From positions 86,557-150,556 of the forward strand of contig CAKRFP010000001.1 in the NCBI GenBank assembly GCA_934320645.1: a stretch of 64,000 nt of DNA, given 5' to 3'. The position numbers and the translations under genes are program-made. Numbering within the stretch: position 1 is the first letter of the stretch; each line of letters starts with the position of its first letter. Shown here one piece after another: positions 16,648 to 24,949 of the stretch. The DNA is from an uncultured Bariatricus sp. (GTDB lineage: Bacteria > Bacillota > Clostridia > Lachnospirales > Lachnospiraceae). The notes below the pieces were generated by a model. It was not told where the DNA came from. It made no database searches and saw only the letters and a program-made list of their open reading frames with translations.

Positions 16648-18132
16648 ATGAAAAAATTATCTTACGCTACTTTAAAAGAACAGGGATATGACGGATATCT
16701 TCTTGAATCAGCACCGGAACGTGTTCTTCAGTTTGGTGAAGGAAACTTCCTCCGTGCATTCGTAGATTACTTTATCGATGAATTAAATGAAAAAGCAGGC
16801 TTCAACTCAAAAGTTGTTCTCTGCCAGCCGATCGCTCCGGGACTTGCTGATATGATCAACGAACAGGAAGGTCTTTATACCTTATTCCTCCGCGGATTCC
16901 AGGATGGTCAGAAAGTCAACAAAAAGCGTGTGATCTCCTGCGTAAGCCGCTGTCTGAATCCTTATCAGGATTTTGAAGCCGTTCTTGCATGTGCAGATAA
17001 TCCGGATCTTCGTTTCATCGCCTGCAACACAACAGAAGCAGGAATCACTTATGATCCTTCCTGCCAGTTCACAGATGTTCCGGCTGACAGCTACCCAGGA
17101 AAACTGACACAGTTTATGTACCGCCGTTTCCAGAAATTCGGGAAAGAAGCCGGAAAAGGATTCATTATTCTTTCCTGCGAACTGATCGACAACAACGGAA
17201 AAGAACTGGAAAAATGTGTATTACAGTACGCCAAACAGTGGGATCTGGGTGAAGACTTCATGAACTGGATCAAAGAAGAGAATATCTTCTGCTCTACTTT
17301 GGTAGACCGTATCGTAACCGGATATCCGAGAAATGAAGCCGCTTCTATCTGCGAAGAACTTGGATACGAAGATAACCTGATCGATACCGGTGAAATCTTC
17401 GGTTTCTGGGTAATCGAAGGACCACAGTCCATCAAGGATGAATTCCCGGTTGACAAAGCAGATCTTCCGATCCTGATCACAGACAACCACAAACCATACA
17501 AACAGAGAAAAGTCCGCATCTTAAACGGTGCTCATACTTCTTTTGTACTCGGCGCTTACCTTGCAGGACAGGATATCGTAAGAGACTGCATGCATGATGA
17601 TGTAATCTGTGGATTCATGAACAAGACTATTTACGACGAAATCATTCCTACACTAGATCTTCCGAAGGCTGAACTGGAAGAATTTGCCGCTGCCGTAACA
17701 GAACGTTTCAAAAACCCATTCATCGACCACGCTCTGCTTGCCATTTCCCTGAACTCAACTTCTAAGTGGAAAGCACGTGTTATGCCTTCACTGAAAGGTT
17801 ATGTAGAACGCAAGGGCGAACTTCCGGCATGCATCACTGCATCCTTCGCATTCTATATCGCATTCTACAACGGATATACCCTTACAGAAGAAGGGCTTAC
17901 AGCTAAGAGAGCCGGCAACGAATACACCGTCAAAGATGACAAGGCAGTTCTGGAATTCTACGCAGCTCACAAAGATGATTCTGCTGCTGACCTGGTTCAT
18001 GCAGTATGCACAAACACAGACTTCTGGGGTGAAGATCTGACTCAGATCCCGGGATTTGAAGCTGCTGTATGCAACTACCTGACCCAGATCCGCGAAAATG
18101 GAACCTATGAAGTAATGAAGGGTCTTCTGTAA
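16648..18132 (+). CDS. uxaB: Tagaturonate reductase (altronate oxidoreductase) UxaB
   Basis: UxaB reduces D-tagaturonate to D-altronate with NADH. The 494-residue protein belongs to the polyol/mannitol dehydrogenase family: the N-terminal VLQFGEGNFLRAFVDYFID is the nucleotide-binding region and RILNGAHTSFVLGAYLAGQD holds the catalytic Lys/Asn/His area of the family (here NGAHTS). It lies 36 bases behind uxaA. UxuB (fructuronate reductase) is the main alternative, but the pairing with UxaA and the absence of UxuA favour UxaB. Confidence 0.92.
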   Translation: MKKLSYATLKEQGYDGYLLESAPERVLQFGEGNFLRAFVDYFIDELNEKAGFNSKVVLCQPIAPGLADMINEQEGLYTLFLRGFQDGQKVNKKRVISCVSRCLNPYQDFEAVLACADNPDLRFIACNTTEAGITYDPSCQFTDVPADSYPGKLTQFMYRRFQKFGKEAGKGFIILSCELIDNNGKELEKCVLQYAKQWDLGEDFMNWIKEENIFCSTLVDRIVTGYPRNEAASICEELGYEDNLIDTGEIFGFWVIEGPQSIKDEFPVDKADLPILITDNHKPYKQRKVRILNGAHTSFVLGAYLAGQDIVRDCMHDDVICGFMNKTIYDEIIPTLDLPKAELEEFAAAVTERFKNPFIDHALLAISLNSTSKWKARVMPSLKGYVERKGELPACITASFAFYIAFYNGYTLTEEGLTAKRAGNEYTVKDDKAVLEFYAAHKDDSAADLVHAVCTNTDFWGEDLTQIPGFEAAVCNYLTQIRENGTYEVMKGLL

Positions 18133-18206
18133 TTTACAGCCCTTTACCAACCTGTCAATACATAGAACCTGCCACTGGAAGCTTCTATTGCATACTTTGG
18201 CATTTA

Positions 18207-18240
18207 CCAGGCATCACATCGTTCCTGTTGTGATGTCTGG
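18207..18240 (+). other. Intra-operon hairpin between uxaB and kdgA
   Basis: A 12-bp stem (18207-18218 with 18229-18240, one G-U pair) closes a 10-base loop in the 134-base gap. No T run follows, so it is unlikely to be a full terminator. It may protect or process the mRNA and so set different levels for kdgA-kdgK. Confidence 0.55.
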
Positions 18241-18266
18241 TTTCAGAAAAAAAGGAGATTTAGATT

Positions 18267-18908
18267 ATGAATACAACTTTAGAAAAACTCGGTCAGTTCG
18301 GTGTCGTACCTGTTGTTGTACTGGATGATGCAAAAGATGCTGCACCACTTGCAAAAGCGCTCTGTGAAGGCGGACTTGCCTGTGCAGAAGTTACTTTCCG
18401 TACAGATGCAGCGGAAGAATCCATCCGTATCATGACAGAAGCCTATCCGGAAATGGTAGTCGGTGCAGGTACCGTCCTCACAACCGAACAGGTAGACCGT
18501 GCAGTTGCTGCCGGTGCAAAATTCATCGTAACACCTGGTCTTGATCCAGTGATCGTAAAATACTGTCTGGAAAAAGAAATCCCGGTAACTCCTGGAATCG
18601 TAACTCCAAGCGAACTTGCACAGGCATACACACTCGGACTTCGTCTTGTAAAATTCTTCCCGGCAGAGCCATCAGGCGGACTTCCAATGATCAAAGCTCT
18701 TGCAGCTCCATATAACATGATGCAGTTCATGCCAACCGGTGGAATCAGTGCTGCTACGCTTCCGGATTACCTTCGCTATGAGAAAATCTTCGCATGCGGC
18801 GGAAGCTGGATGGTAAAAGGTGATCTTATCAAAGCCGGTGATTTTGAACGCATCACAGCCCTTACAAAAGAAGCAGTTGAACTGGTTCACTCAATCAGGG
18901 AGGTATAA
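18267..18908 (+). CDS. kdgA: 2-keto-3-deoxy-6-phosphogluconate (KDPG) aldolase
   Basis: The enzyme splits KDPG into pyruvate and glyceraldehyde 3-phosphate. The 213-residue TIM-barrel protein has Glu41 in AEVTFRT and the Schiff-base Lys129 in LVKFFPAE, with GAGTVLT near residue 67. Its start follows AAAGGAG. It sits 2 bases before kdgK, so both last steps of the pathway are co-translated. Confidence 0.96.
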   Translation: MNTTLEKLGQFGVVPVVVLDDAKDAAPLAKALCEGGLACAEVTFRTDAAEESIRIMTEAYPEMVVGAGTVLTTEQVDRAVAAGAKFIVTPGLDPVIVKYCLEKEIPVTPGIVTPSELAQAYTLGLRLVKFFPAEPSGGLPMIKALAAPYNMMQFMPTGGISAATLPDYLRYEKIFACGGSWMVKGDLIKAGDFERITALTKEAVELVHSIREV

Positions 18909-18910
18909 AA

Positions 18911-19939
18911 ATGGCAAAAGTTGTAACCTTAGGCGAAATCATGCTGAGACTTTCCCCTCCGGGATACCAGCGCTTTGCACAGGCAACCGATTTTGAGATC
19001 AATTATGGCGGTGCTGAAGCGAATGTATCTGCTTCTCTGGCACAGTTCGGACATCACTCTGTTTTCTTATCAAAGATTCCGGAAAATGCCATCGGAGATG
19101 CAGCCATCGGTGCTTTAAGAAAGCTGAATGTAGACTGTAACCATATTGCCAGAGGCGGCGAAAGACTCGGTATCTATTTTCTGGAAAACGGTGCTTCCAT
19201 CCGTCCTTCCAGCGTAGTTTATGACCGCGCAGGCTCTGCAGTTACCAAAGCTTCTCCTGAAGAGTTTGATTTTGATGAAATCTTCAAAGATGCAGACCTC
19301 TTCCATGTATCCGGTATCACCCCGGTACTCAGCGAAGAAGCAAAAGAACTGACCTTTGCTGCCCTCAAAAAAGCAAAAGAACATCACGTAACTGTATCTT
19401 TTGACCTGAACTACCGTTCCAAATTATGGACATCTGATATTGAAGGAAAGCAGAAAATGCTCTCTGAAATGATGGAATATGTGGATATCTGCTTTGGAAA
19501 TGCCCGTGACGCCGCAAAATGTCTCGGCTATGCTGAAGAAGGTACTGATTTTATCGATGGCGATTACAGCATCTGTGTGGATGAAGAACATATGCGTCAT
19601 GTACTGAACCATTATCACTTCACCCACCTGATCACCACACTCAGAAAGAGTATCAGTGCCTCTGATAACGGCTGGTCAGGAGCTGTCTGCACCGCAGATG
19701 ATTTTTATAAGGGACGCGATTATATGCTTCACATCGTTGATCGTGTCGGTGGCGGTGATTCCTTCGCTTCCGGTTTCCTTCATGGGATTCTTGCTGATAT
19801 GGATGCCAGAAAGGCTCTGGAATTCGGTCTTGCAGCCGCTGCGATCAAGCATACGATCCCTGGTGATCTGAACTATATCAGCGAATCCGAAGTCCTTGCC
19901 ATGATCGAAAGCGATGGTGCAGGACGCGTACAGCGCTAA
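18911..19939 (+). CDS. kdgK: 2-keto-3-deoxygluconate kinase
   Basis: KdgK phosphorylates KDG to KDPG, joining the uronate branch to the Entner-Doudoroff aldolase. The 342-residue protein is a PfkB-type sugar kinase: the substrate-side NYGGAEANVS lies at residues 31-40, and RVGGGDSFASGFLHG holds the catalytic Asp283 and anion hole. AGGGAGG lies before the ATG. The operon context makes KDG the clear substrate. Confidence 0.94.
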   Translation: MAKVVTLGEIMLRLSPPGYQRFAQATDFEINYGGAEANVSASLAQFGHHSVFLSKIPENAIGDAAIGALRKLNVDCNHIARGGERLGIYFLENGASIRPSSVVYDRAGSAVTKASPEEFDFDEIFKDADLFHVSGITPVLSEEAKELTFAALKKAKEHHVTVSFDLNYRSKLWTSDIEGKQKMLSEMMEYVDICFGNARDAAKCLGYAEEGTDFIDGDYSICVDEEHMRHVLNHYHFTHLITTLRKSISASDNGWSGAVCTADDFYKGRDYMLHIVDRVGGGDSFASGFLHGILADMDARKALEFGLAAAAIKHTIPGDLNYISESEVLAMIESDGAGRVQR

Positions 19940-20013
19940 TTCTCTAATTCTCAATTCAATAGATGTACAGAGCTTTATATTAAAAAATTCACTTACTCCG
20001 TTCTCTGTACAAG

Positions 20014-20057
20014 AAAATTCCTGTGATTCTGGCACTTTCCAGATCACAGGAATTTTT
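20014..20057. terminator. Bidirectional terminator between kdgK and the BASS transporter
   Basis: A stem of about 18 bp with one bulged base (20014-20032 with 20039-20057) is flanked by A4 and T5, so it can end transcripts from both convergent operons. A second, smaller inverted repeat (GTACAGAG 19965-19972 with CTCTGTAC 20003-20010) lies just before it. Confidence 0.85.
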
Positions 20058-20064
20058 ATATGTC

Positions 20065-21039
20065 TTATTCAGTTGCTTCCAGGCAGATTTCCTCCGAAAT
20101 CCCTTTGCTTCTACGGATCCCTGCAAACAAAGATCCGGATATATTATGCCATACACTGAAGATCGCTCCCGGAAGGGTTGCCAGTGGATTTGCCGCGAAA
20201 TTGGCAGTCGCAAGGGAGATTGCAAGTCCACTGTTCTGCATTCCGACTTCAATGGCAATGGCGGTTGCCTTATCGTACTCAATATGTAAAATTTTCGCTG
20301 CGCCAAGTCCAATTCCCATTCCGCAGAGATTGTGAAGCATCACAACTCCGAGAACCAGAAGTCCGCAGCTTAAGATTTTTTCTGCATTGACGGCTACGAT
20401 TCCGCTGATGATCATTACGATCGATACAACTGAGATCAGTGGCAGAACCTCTGATATTTTCTGGATCTGCTTCCCCCAGACCCAGTTGATCAGAATTCCC
20501 AGAAGTACCGGAACCAGAACAACCTTTACTACAGAAATCACCATTGCCCAGAAGGATACTTCTACCCAGGCTCCGGCGAGTACATACACCAGAAGTGGTG
20601 TTACAATCGGTGCCGCAAGAGTTGATGTGATCGTCATTCCGACAGAAAGCGCCACATCACCTCCGGCAATATAGGTGATCACATTGCTTGCCGTTCCGCC
20701 CGGACAGCAACCAACCAGGATCACGCCAAGTGCCAGATCTGTCGGCAGCTGCATCAGCTGACACAGGATCCACGCGATCACCGGCATGATCGTGTACTGT
20801 GCGACGAATCCGATCAGGATTTCTTTTGGTCTGTAAAAGACTCTTTTGAAATCGTCCATCTTGATCGTAAGCCCCATCCCGAACATAGCTACTCCGAGAA
20901 ATACAGAAGTGTAGCTCGTTGTCCAGGCAAATCCATCACGCCAGAAAAACGCCACTACGGAAAAACAGATAATGATGACCCCGATATATTTTGTAAGAAA
21001 AGAACTGATCTTCCCCACTTTTTTCATCATATTTTCCAT
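20065..21039 (-). CDS. BASS-family sodium symporter, probable pantoate/ketopantoate importer (PanS-like)
   Basis: The 324-residue membrane protein has about nine or ten hydrophobic segments and the two family signatures GCCPGGTASNV and EVGMQNSGLA, whose residues bind sodium in bile acid:sodium symporters. Known BASS members carry bile acids, pyruvate and, in the case of PanS, pantoate or ketopantoate. Here the gene starts 3 bases behind panC in the panD-panC operon, and panB and panE are absent from the window. Import of a pantoate precursor to feed PanC is therefore the best guess. Bile acid transport is the main alternative in a gut bacterium. Confidence 0.8.
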   Translation of the reverse strand: MENMMKKVGKISSFLTKYIGVIIICFSVVAFFWRDGFAWTTSYTSVFLGVAMFGMGLTIKMDDFKRVFYRPKEILIGFVAQYTIMPVIAWILCQLMQLPTDLALGVILVGCCPGGTASNVITYIAGGDVALSVGMTITSTLAAPIVTPLLVYVLAGAWVEVSFWAMVISVVKVVLVPVLLGILINWVWGKQIQKISEVLPLISVVSIVMIISGIVAVNAEKILSCGLLVLGVVMLHNLCGMGIGLGAAKILHIEYDKATAIAIEVGMQNSGLAISLATANFAANPLATLPGAIFSVWHNISGSLFAGIRRSKGISEEICLEATE

Positions 21040-21042
21040 AGT

Positions 21043-21882
21043 CTATACCTCGTAGCTGAAGTTATCGATCAGCCTTGTTTTTCCGATATAGACTGCCATG
21101 GCAACCAGAACGTCTTTTTCCACGCTCTCAACCGGCTGCATATCCAGTGCATCTACCATGGATACATAATCAATCTTTGCAAGCGGTTCTGCTTCGATCA
21201 CTGCGCGCATCTTTACCAGTACTTCTTCTGCCTTGATTCCCTTGCAGATCGCTTCCTGACCGGTTTTAACGGCTCTTGAAAGGCACAGTGCAGCCTTTCT
21301 CTCTTCTGCGCTTAAATAGGTATTTCTGGACGATTTGGCAAGTCCGTCTTCCTCACGGATGATCGGGCAGCCTACGATCTGGATATCAAAATTCAGATCC
21401 TGCACCATCTTGCGGATGATTGCAAGCTGCTGTGCATCCTTCTGTCCAAAATAAGCTCTGTCCGGTGCTACAATATTGAATAATTTGGAAACAACCGTAC
21501 ATACCCCTTTAAAATGGATCGGTCTTGTCTTTCCACAAAGGGTATCAGATAACGTATCAATACTTACATAAGCATGTGGATCATGATACATATCCTTCGG
21601 TTCCGGATGGAAGATCAGATCTGCTCCAAGGCTCTCACAAAGCTCGCTGTCACGTTTAAAATCTCTCGGGTATGCTTCCAGATCTTCTGTCGGTCCAAAC
21701 TGAGTCGGATTTACAAAATCAGATACCACAACGATATCATTTTCCTCACGGCATCTTTTGATCAGGCTTGCGTGTCCTTCGTGTAAAAATCCCATGGTCG
21801 GCACAAGACCTACGGTTTTTCCTTCTTTTTTCCAGTTCTTAACTAATTTTCTTGTCTCCTCGACTGTTGTTGTTACCTGCAT
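21043..21882 (-). CDS. panC: Pantothenate synthetase PanC
   Basis: PanC joins pantoate and beta-alanine with ATP to make pantothenate. The 279-residue protein has the HxGH signature (PTMGFLHEGHASL), the KDAQQ segment and SSRN, all family hallmarks. The ATG at 21880-21882 follows AGAGGAG at 8 bases; the frame extends upstream to 21936 but without family similarity. It sits between panD and the BASS transporter. Confidence 0.95.
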   Translation of the reverse strand: MQVTTTVEETRKLVKNWKKEGKTVGLVPTMGFLHEGHASLIKRCREENDIVVVSDFVNPTQFGPTEDLEAYPRDFKRDSELCESLGADLIFHPEPKDMYHDPHAYVSIDTLSDTLCGKTRPIHFKGVCTVVSKLFNIVAPDRAYFGQKDAQQLAIIRKMVQDLNFDIQIVGCPIIREEDGLAKSSRNTYLSAEERKAALCLSRAVKTGQEAICKGIKAEEVLVKMRAVIEAEPLAKIDYVSMVDALDMQPVESVEKDVLVAMAVYIGKTRLIDNFSYEV

Positions 21883-22002
21883 GATAATTCTCCTCTTTAT
21901 AATAAATTCGGAGATAGCCTCTTGTTCTGAATTCAACTAATTTCATGTTCTGTTTTGCATAATCTGCGGATTGCTACGCACTTTGTGCTCCCGCGATCCT
22001 GA

Positions 22003-22395
22003 TTATGCCATATCTTTCAACAACCCATGTTTTTCATAATTTGTCACACGGCTGATCTTATTTTCATCATCCACGAAAACAACTTTTGGTTTATGTTCTT
22101 TGGCTTCTTTAGCCTTATAATTTGCATAACACATGATAATAATCTTATCACCTGTACTTACACATCTTGCCGCAGCACCATTTAAGCAGATCATTCCGCT
22201 TCCACGCTTACCGCAGATCGTATAAGTCTCAAACCGGCTTCCGTTATTCACGTCCACGATCTGAACCTTCTCGTATTCCATAATTCCTGCTGCATCCAGC
22301 AGATCTTCATCGACCGTAATACTTCCCACGTAATCTAATTCTGCCTGTACTACCGTAGCACGATGAATCTTTCCTTTTAACATCTCAACTGTCAT
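22003..22395 (-). CDS. panD: Aspartate 1-decarboxylase PanD (proenzyme)
   Basis: PanD makes beta-alanine from aspartate after self-cleavage between Gly24 and Ser25 (YVGS), which leaves the pyruvoyl group on Ser25. The 130-residue length and the NGAAAR motif are normal. AAGGAG lies 6 bases before the ATG. A perfect -10 box TATAAT (minus strand, 22480-22485) about 85 bases upstream may be its promoter, but the -35 is poor. The panD-panC gap of about 120 bases holds a small imperfect hairpin. Confidence 0.95.
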   Translation of the reverse strand: MTVEMLKGKIHRATVVQAELDYVGSITVDEDLLDAAGIMEYEKVQIVDVNNGSRFETYTICGKRGSGMICLNGAAARCVSTGDKIIIMCYANYKAKEAKEHKPKVVFVDDENKISRVTNYEKHGLLKDMA

Positions 22396-22683
22396 GTCTT
22401 ACTCCTTTTTCTGTCCGGAAATACAAAAATAAGCATAAATATAGAGTGCAGCCATGCTTTTCTTCCTTAACAAAAAGCTATTATATGAAAAAAAGCATCG
22501 TCAAGGCATACTTCTCCCTGCAAATGCTTCTGCTATTCTTCGTATTCCCTGAGTCTTATTTTACCTCTTAATAAATATAAGCTCCTTCTCCGTCACTTGT
22601 TGACGGAAACGATTTCGATATGAAATTGTTGTGATTCAGTCAGAGTATAGTTTTGTAGTTTTCCAAATACTACCTCCGCGGAT

Positions 22684-22712
22684 ATTATGACACCTTGACA
22701 AGAGATTGTCAA
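22684..22712 (-). promoter_or_regulatory. Possible promoter of a short transcript upstream of panD
   Basis: Minus-strand -35 TTGACA (22707-22712), 17-base spacer and -10 CATAAT (22684-22689). No gene follows until panD. A GGAGGT site and a TTG-initiated frame of eight codons lie just behind, and the weak T7 hairpin at 22488-22529 could end a transcript of roughly 190 bases. Confidence 0.4.
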
Positions 22713-22747
22713 TCCGATGTTCTCATGTATTTAATTCAAGACATCTG

Positions 22748-22904
22748 TGCGGAAGATGGGGCGCAACTCGTCCGGTGGACGAGTGCTTTGCGCCGACCGT
22801 AGCGAAGCGAAGACCTGAACCTTGGGTTCAGGGATCGCTTCGGTACAATAAAAGAAAACCTCAGGTGAATCACCTGAGGTTTCTTTTATTATGCGGAAGA
22901 TGGG
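22748..22904. repeat. 13-bp direct repeat of the tRNA-Leu 3' end flanking a hairpin-rich segment
   Basis: TGCGGAAGATGGG occurs at 22892-22904, where it is the 3' end of the tRNA-Leu gene, and again in direct orientation at 22748-22760. The 131 bases between hold two hairpins and the tRNA terminator. Such a duplication of a tRNA 3' end is what site-specific integration leaves behind, but no integrase or cargo is present. Confidence 0.6.
22850..22887 (-). terminator. Terminator of tRNA-Leu(CAG)
   Basis: A perfect CCTCAGGTG/CACCTGAGG stem extended by A/T pairs (22850-22867 with 22871-22887) lies directly behind the tRNA and ends in T-rich sequence on the minus strand. Confidence 0.8.
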
Positions 22905-22974
22905 ACTTGAACCCACACGCCCTTGCGAGCACTAGAACCTGAATCTAGCTCGTCTGCCATTCCGACACTTCCGC
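22892..22974 (-). tRNA. tRNA-Leu (anticodon CAG)
   Basis: The 83-base gene folds with acceptor stem GCGGAAG/CTTCCGC, a Leu-type D arm, anticodon stem CTAGA/TCTAG around the loop TTCAGGT (anticodon CAG), a long variable arm and the T loop GTTCAAGTC. CCA is not encoded. The promoter lies at 22988-23016. Confidence 0.96.
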
Positions 22975-22987
22975 GTCAACAAAAAGA

Positions 22988-23016
22988 ATTTTATCACATC
23001 CATACCGGTTTGGCAA
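22988..23016 (-). promoter_or_regulatory. Promoter of tRNA-Leu
   Basis: Minus-strand -35 TTGCCA (23011-23016), a 17-base spacer and -10 TAAAAT (22988-22993), about 13 bases before the tRNA 5' end. Confidence 0.7.
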
Positions 23017-23063
23017 GTGTTTTTTATATTTTTTTTGACATTTTTACAATTCATTAAATTAGA

Positions 23064-23537
23064 TCAACTATTCTGACTGCAATTCGCCGCATCAATCGTA
23101 ATTACAAGAAGAAGTCCCAGTAATTCATCTGTCGGATTTGCAAAATCTAGCACATAAGTATCTCCCCAATGAAGTAATTCTTTTGTAATATGTACCACCG
23201 GACTGCATGCTTCATAGATATCATAGTTCCATCCCATGAAGTCCCCCTCTACATGCCACCCGTTAAAATCCACATCATACTTTGGTCTGAATAATGTAAA
23301 ACGCTTTTCAATCCGTCCAAGTGTCTGTCCATTCACTTCAATTTCAAATACCGGAAGTAAGGACAGCACTTTTTCTTTAATCAGCCCAAGCTCATTCCCT
23401 GCCATATCATACACATGCAGCCGGTGTCCGATCGACAGAAACTCTGCTTTTACAAAATATTTTACATTTCCATTTTCATCATACACATCATAAGAATCTG
23501 TCCACGAAAAGACTCTCTGCCTGATCAGTAATTTCAT
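23064..23537 (-). CDS. LURP-one-related (tubby-like) family protein
   Basis: The 157-residue protein resembles the LURP-one family (PF04525): a run of short beta strands (KLLIRQRVFSWTDSYDVYDENG, then VKYFVKAEF, HRLHVYD) as in the tubby-like fold. No signal peptide or membrane helix precedes it. The biochemical role of bacterial members is not known. It lies 9 bases behind a histidine phosphatase gene and is probably co-transcribed with it. Confidence 0.75.
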   Translation of the reverse strand: MKLLIRQRVFSWTDSYDVYDENGNVKYFVKAEFLSIGHRLHVYDMAGNELGLIKEKVLSLLPVFEIEVNGQTLGRIEKRFTLFRPKYDVDFNGWHVEGDFMGWNYDIYEACSPVVHITKELLHWGDTYVLDFANPTDELLGLLLVITIDAANCSQNS

Positions 23538-23546
23538 ACCCTTCTC

Positions 23547-24092
23547 CTACTCCGGAAATTCAAATTTCCTCAATTCACAGTTCTTAATTCCAAACGCCGC
23601 AAACTCTTCGTTCGTCATATCATAAAAATACGACTGGATCACTCTGGAAATCCCATTGTGTGCAACCAGCAGATACACCTTGTCATCCGCTTCTTCCCTG
23701 ATATCATCCAGAAGATTGTAAATTCTCTGGCACAGATGCAGCATGGTCTCACCGCCTTCAAAATGATTGATAAAGTTCTGCTTTGCTTTTTTGAACTCCT
23801 CACCATTTCTCGGAGTGGATTCATATTTTCCAAAGTTCTGCTCCTTCAGCCGTATCTCCTCACGCATCGGAATCCCTGTCATCTCCGAAATATGGCGTGC
23901 TGTCTCTTTCGCACGTACCAGAGGCGAATACAGGATCTCATCGATCTTTACGCCCTCTTCCTTAATCTTTCTTCCAAGCTCCATTGCCTGTTCATGTCCA
24001 AGCTCTGTCAGCTCGATATCGGTCGCACCACAGATTTTATTCTCCACATTCCATACAGTCTGTCCATGTCTTGCAAAATAAAAATATCCCAT
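23547..24092 (-). CDS. Histidine phosphatase family protein
   Basis: The 181-residue protein has the phosphatase signature FARHGQTVWN at its N-terminus (catalytic His in RHG), SPLVRAKETA (second Arg) and VAHNG near the C-terminus (second His). It is related to phosphoglycerate mutase-like phosphatases such as CobC and GpmB; the substrate is open. The ATG at 24090-24092 gives the typical start; the frame runs 12 codons further upstream without family likeness. A -10 TATAAT lies at 24153-24158 on the minus strand. Confidence 0.88.
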   Translation of the reverse strand: MGYFYFARHGQTVWNVENKICGATDIELTELGHEQAMELGRKIKEEGVKIDEILYSPLVRAKETARHISEMTGIPMREEIRLKEQNFGKYESTPRNGEEFKKAKQNFINHFEGGETMLHLCQRIYNLLDDIREEADDKVYLLVAHNGISRVIQSYFYDMTNEEFAAFGIKNCELRKFEFPE

Positions 24093-24163
24093 TCTTCTGT
24101 ACCCCTTTCTGCTTTCCCTTTTATGCAAGCTCCCTATGGCTTTCTTGCGCTCATTATATCACA

Positions 24164-24198
24164 AAAGCCGCAGACCGAACATAACGGTCTGCGGCTTT
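24164..24198. terminator. Hairpin terminator after the TVP38 gene
   Basis: A perfect 14-bp stem rich in G and C (24164-24177 with 24185-24198) with a 7-base loop lies 30 bases behind the TVP38 stop and ends in TTTT on the minus strand. Confidence 0.75.
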
Positions 24199-24227
24199 CG
24201 CCATAACTTTCTTTTATCGGACAGTCA

Positions 24228-24938
24228 TTACTTATCCGCTTTCTTCTTATCCTGTCTGTCCATATAGATCTTTCTTCCCATAAAGATCAGTGCAGACAAT
24301 GCAAAAATGATCAGAAGAGCTGTTACCATAAGTTTTGCCCCTCCTGTCAGCATTCCTCCAACGTATGAATATACAATTGTCGCCGGAAGCTGTCCAACTC
24401 CTGTCGCTACAAAGAACGACATAAATGACATTGATGTAAGACCTGCTGCATAGCTTACAATATCAAATGATACAAATGGAAGAAGACGACAAATCAGCAC
24501 CGTATTCTTTCCATATCGGTCAAAGAATGTATCGATCTGCTTCATTCCAGCCTTGCTTGTAAGCTTTTCAGCAACATCACGTCCAAGGATTCTCGCAATA
24601 AAGAAGCACACTGCTGCACCTGCCATTGCACTGCTCCATGACAGGATTGCTCCCTGCCACCATCCAAACAGATTGGCATTTGCAAATGTAATCAGAAATG
24701 CCGGAAGCGGTGCTGCAATCGACTGAAAGATCATAAGCAGGAACGAAATCACTGCCGCATATGCACCATAGGATGCCACAAAATCTCTGACTACTGTAAA
24801 GTCACCGCTTGCAAACATTTTAAATACCTGATTCATCACATGCTTCACTGATGGGAATACATAATAACTTCCTACAGATGCAGCAAGCAGCACCAGTACA
24901 ATAATTTTCCCGACCCATTTGTTTTTCTTTTTTTCCAT
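24228..24938 (-). CDS. TVP38/TMEM64 family membrane protein (first of two)
   Basis: The 236-residue protein has an N-terminal anchor and about five more hydrophobic segments. GRDVAEKL and the ICRLLPFVSFDIVSYAAGL region are the conserved re-entrant part of the SNARE-associated/DedA superfamily, whose members are linked to lipid scrambling or transport. The ATG at 24936-24938 was preferred over a TTG at 24960-24962 that overlaps the preceding gene. It follows the Fe-S oxidoreductase gene by 11 bases and is the last gene of the operon. Confidence 0.87.
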   Translation of the reverse strand: MEKKKNKWVGKIIVLVLLAASVGSYYVFPSVKHVMNQVFKMFASGDFTVVRDFVASYGAYAAVISFLLMIFQSIAAPLPAFLITFANANLFGWWQGAILSWSSAMAGAAVCFFIARILGRDVAEKLTSKAGMKQIDTFFDRYGKNTVLICRLLPFVSFDIVSYAAGLTSMSFMSFFVATGVGQLPATIVYSYVGGMLTGGAKLMVTALLIIFALSALIFMGRKIYMDRQDKKKADK

Positions 24939-24949
24939 TTCTTTTACCT

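Larger units (their letters stand above)
22396..22891. other. Gene-free gap between panD and tRNA-Leu
   Basis: The 496 bases hold no protein gene I can support. On the minus strand they contain a possible promoter at 22684-22712, a weak hairpin followed by T7 (stem ends 22493-22498 with 22524-22529, T run at 22488-22494) and the panD -10 box. The right part (22748-22891) is dense in hairpins: one around 22760-22795 built on CTCGTCC/GGACGAG, one around 22797-22845 centred on CCTGAACC/GGTTCAGG, and the tRNA terminator. Confidence 0.5.

Noticed and set aside
22706..22942. Open frames covering the tRNA-Leu region
   Set aside because: They run through the tRNA and its terminator hairpin and have no family likeness.
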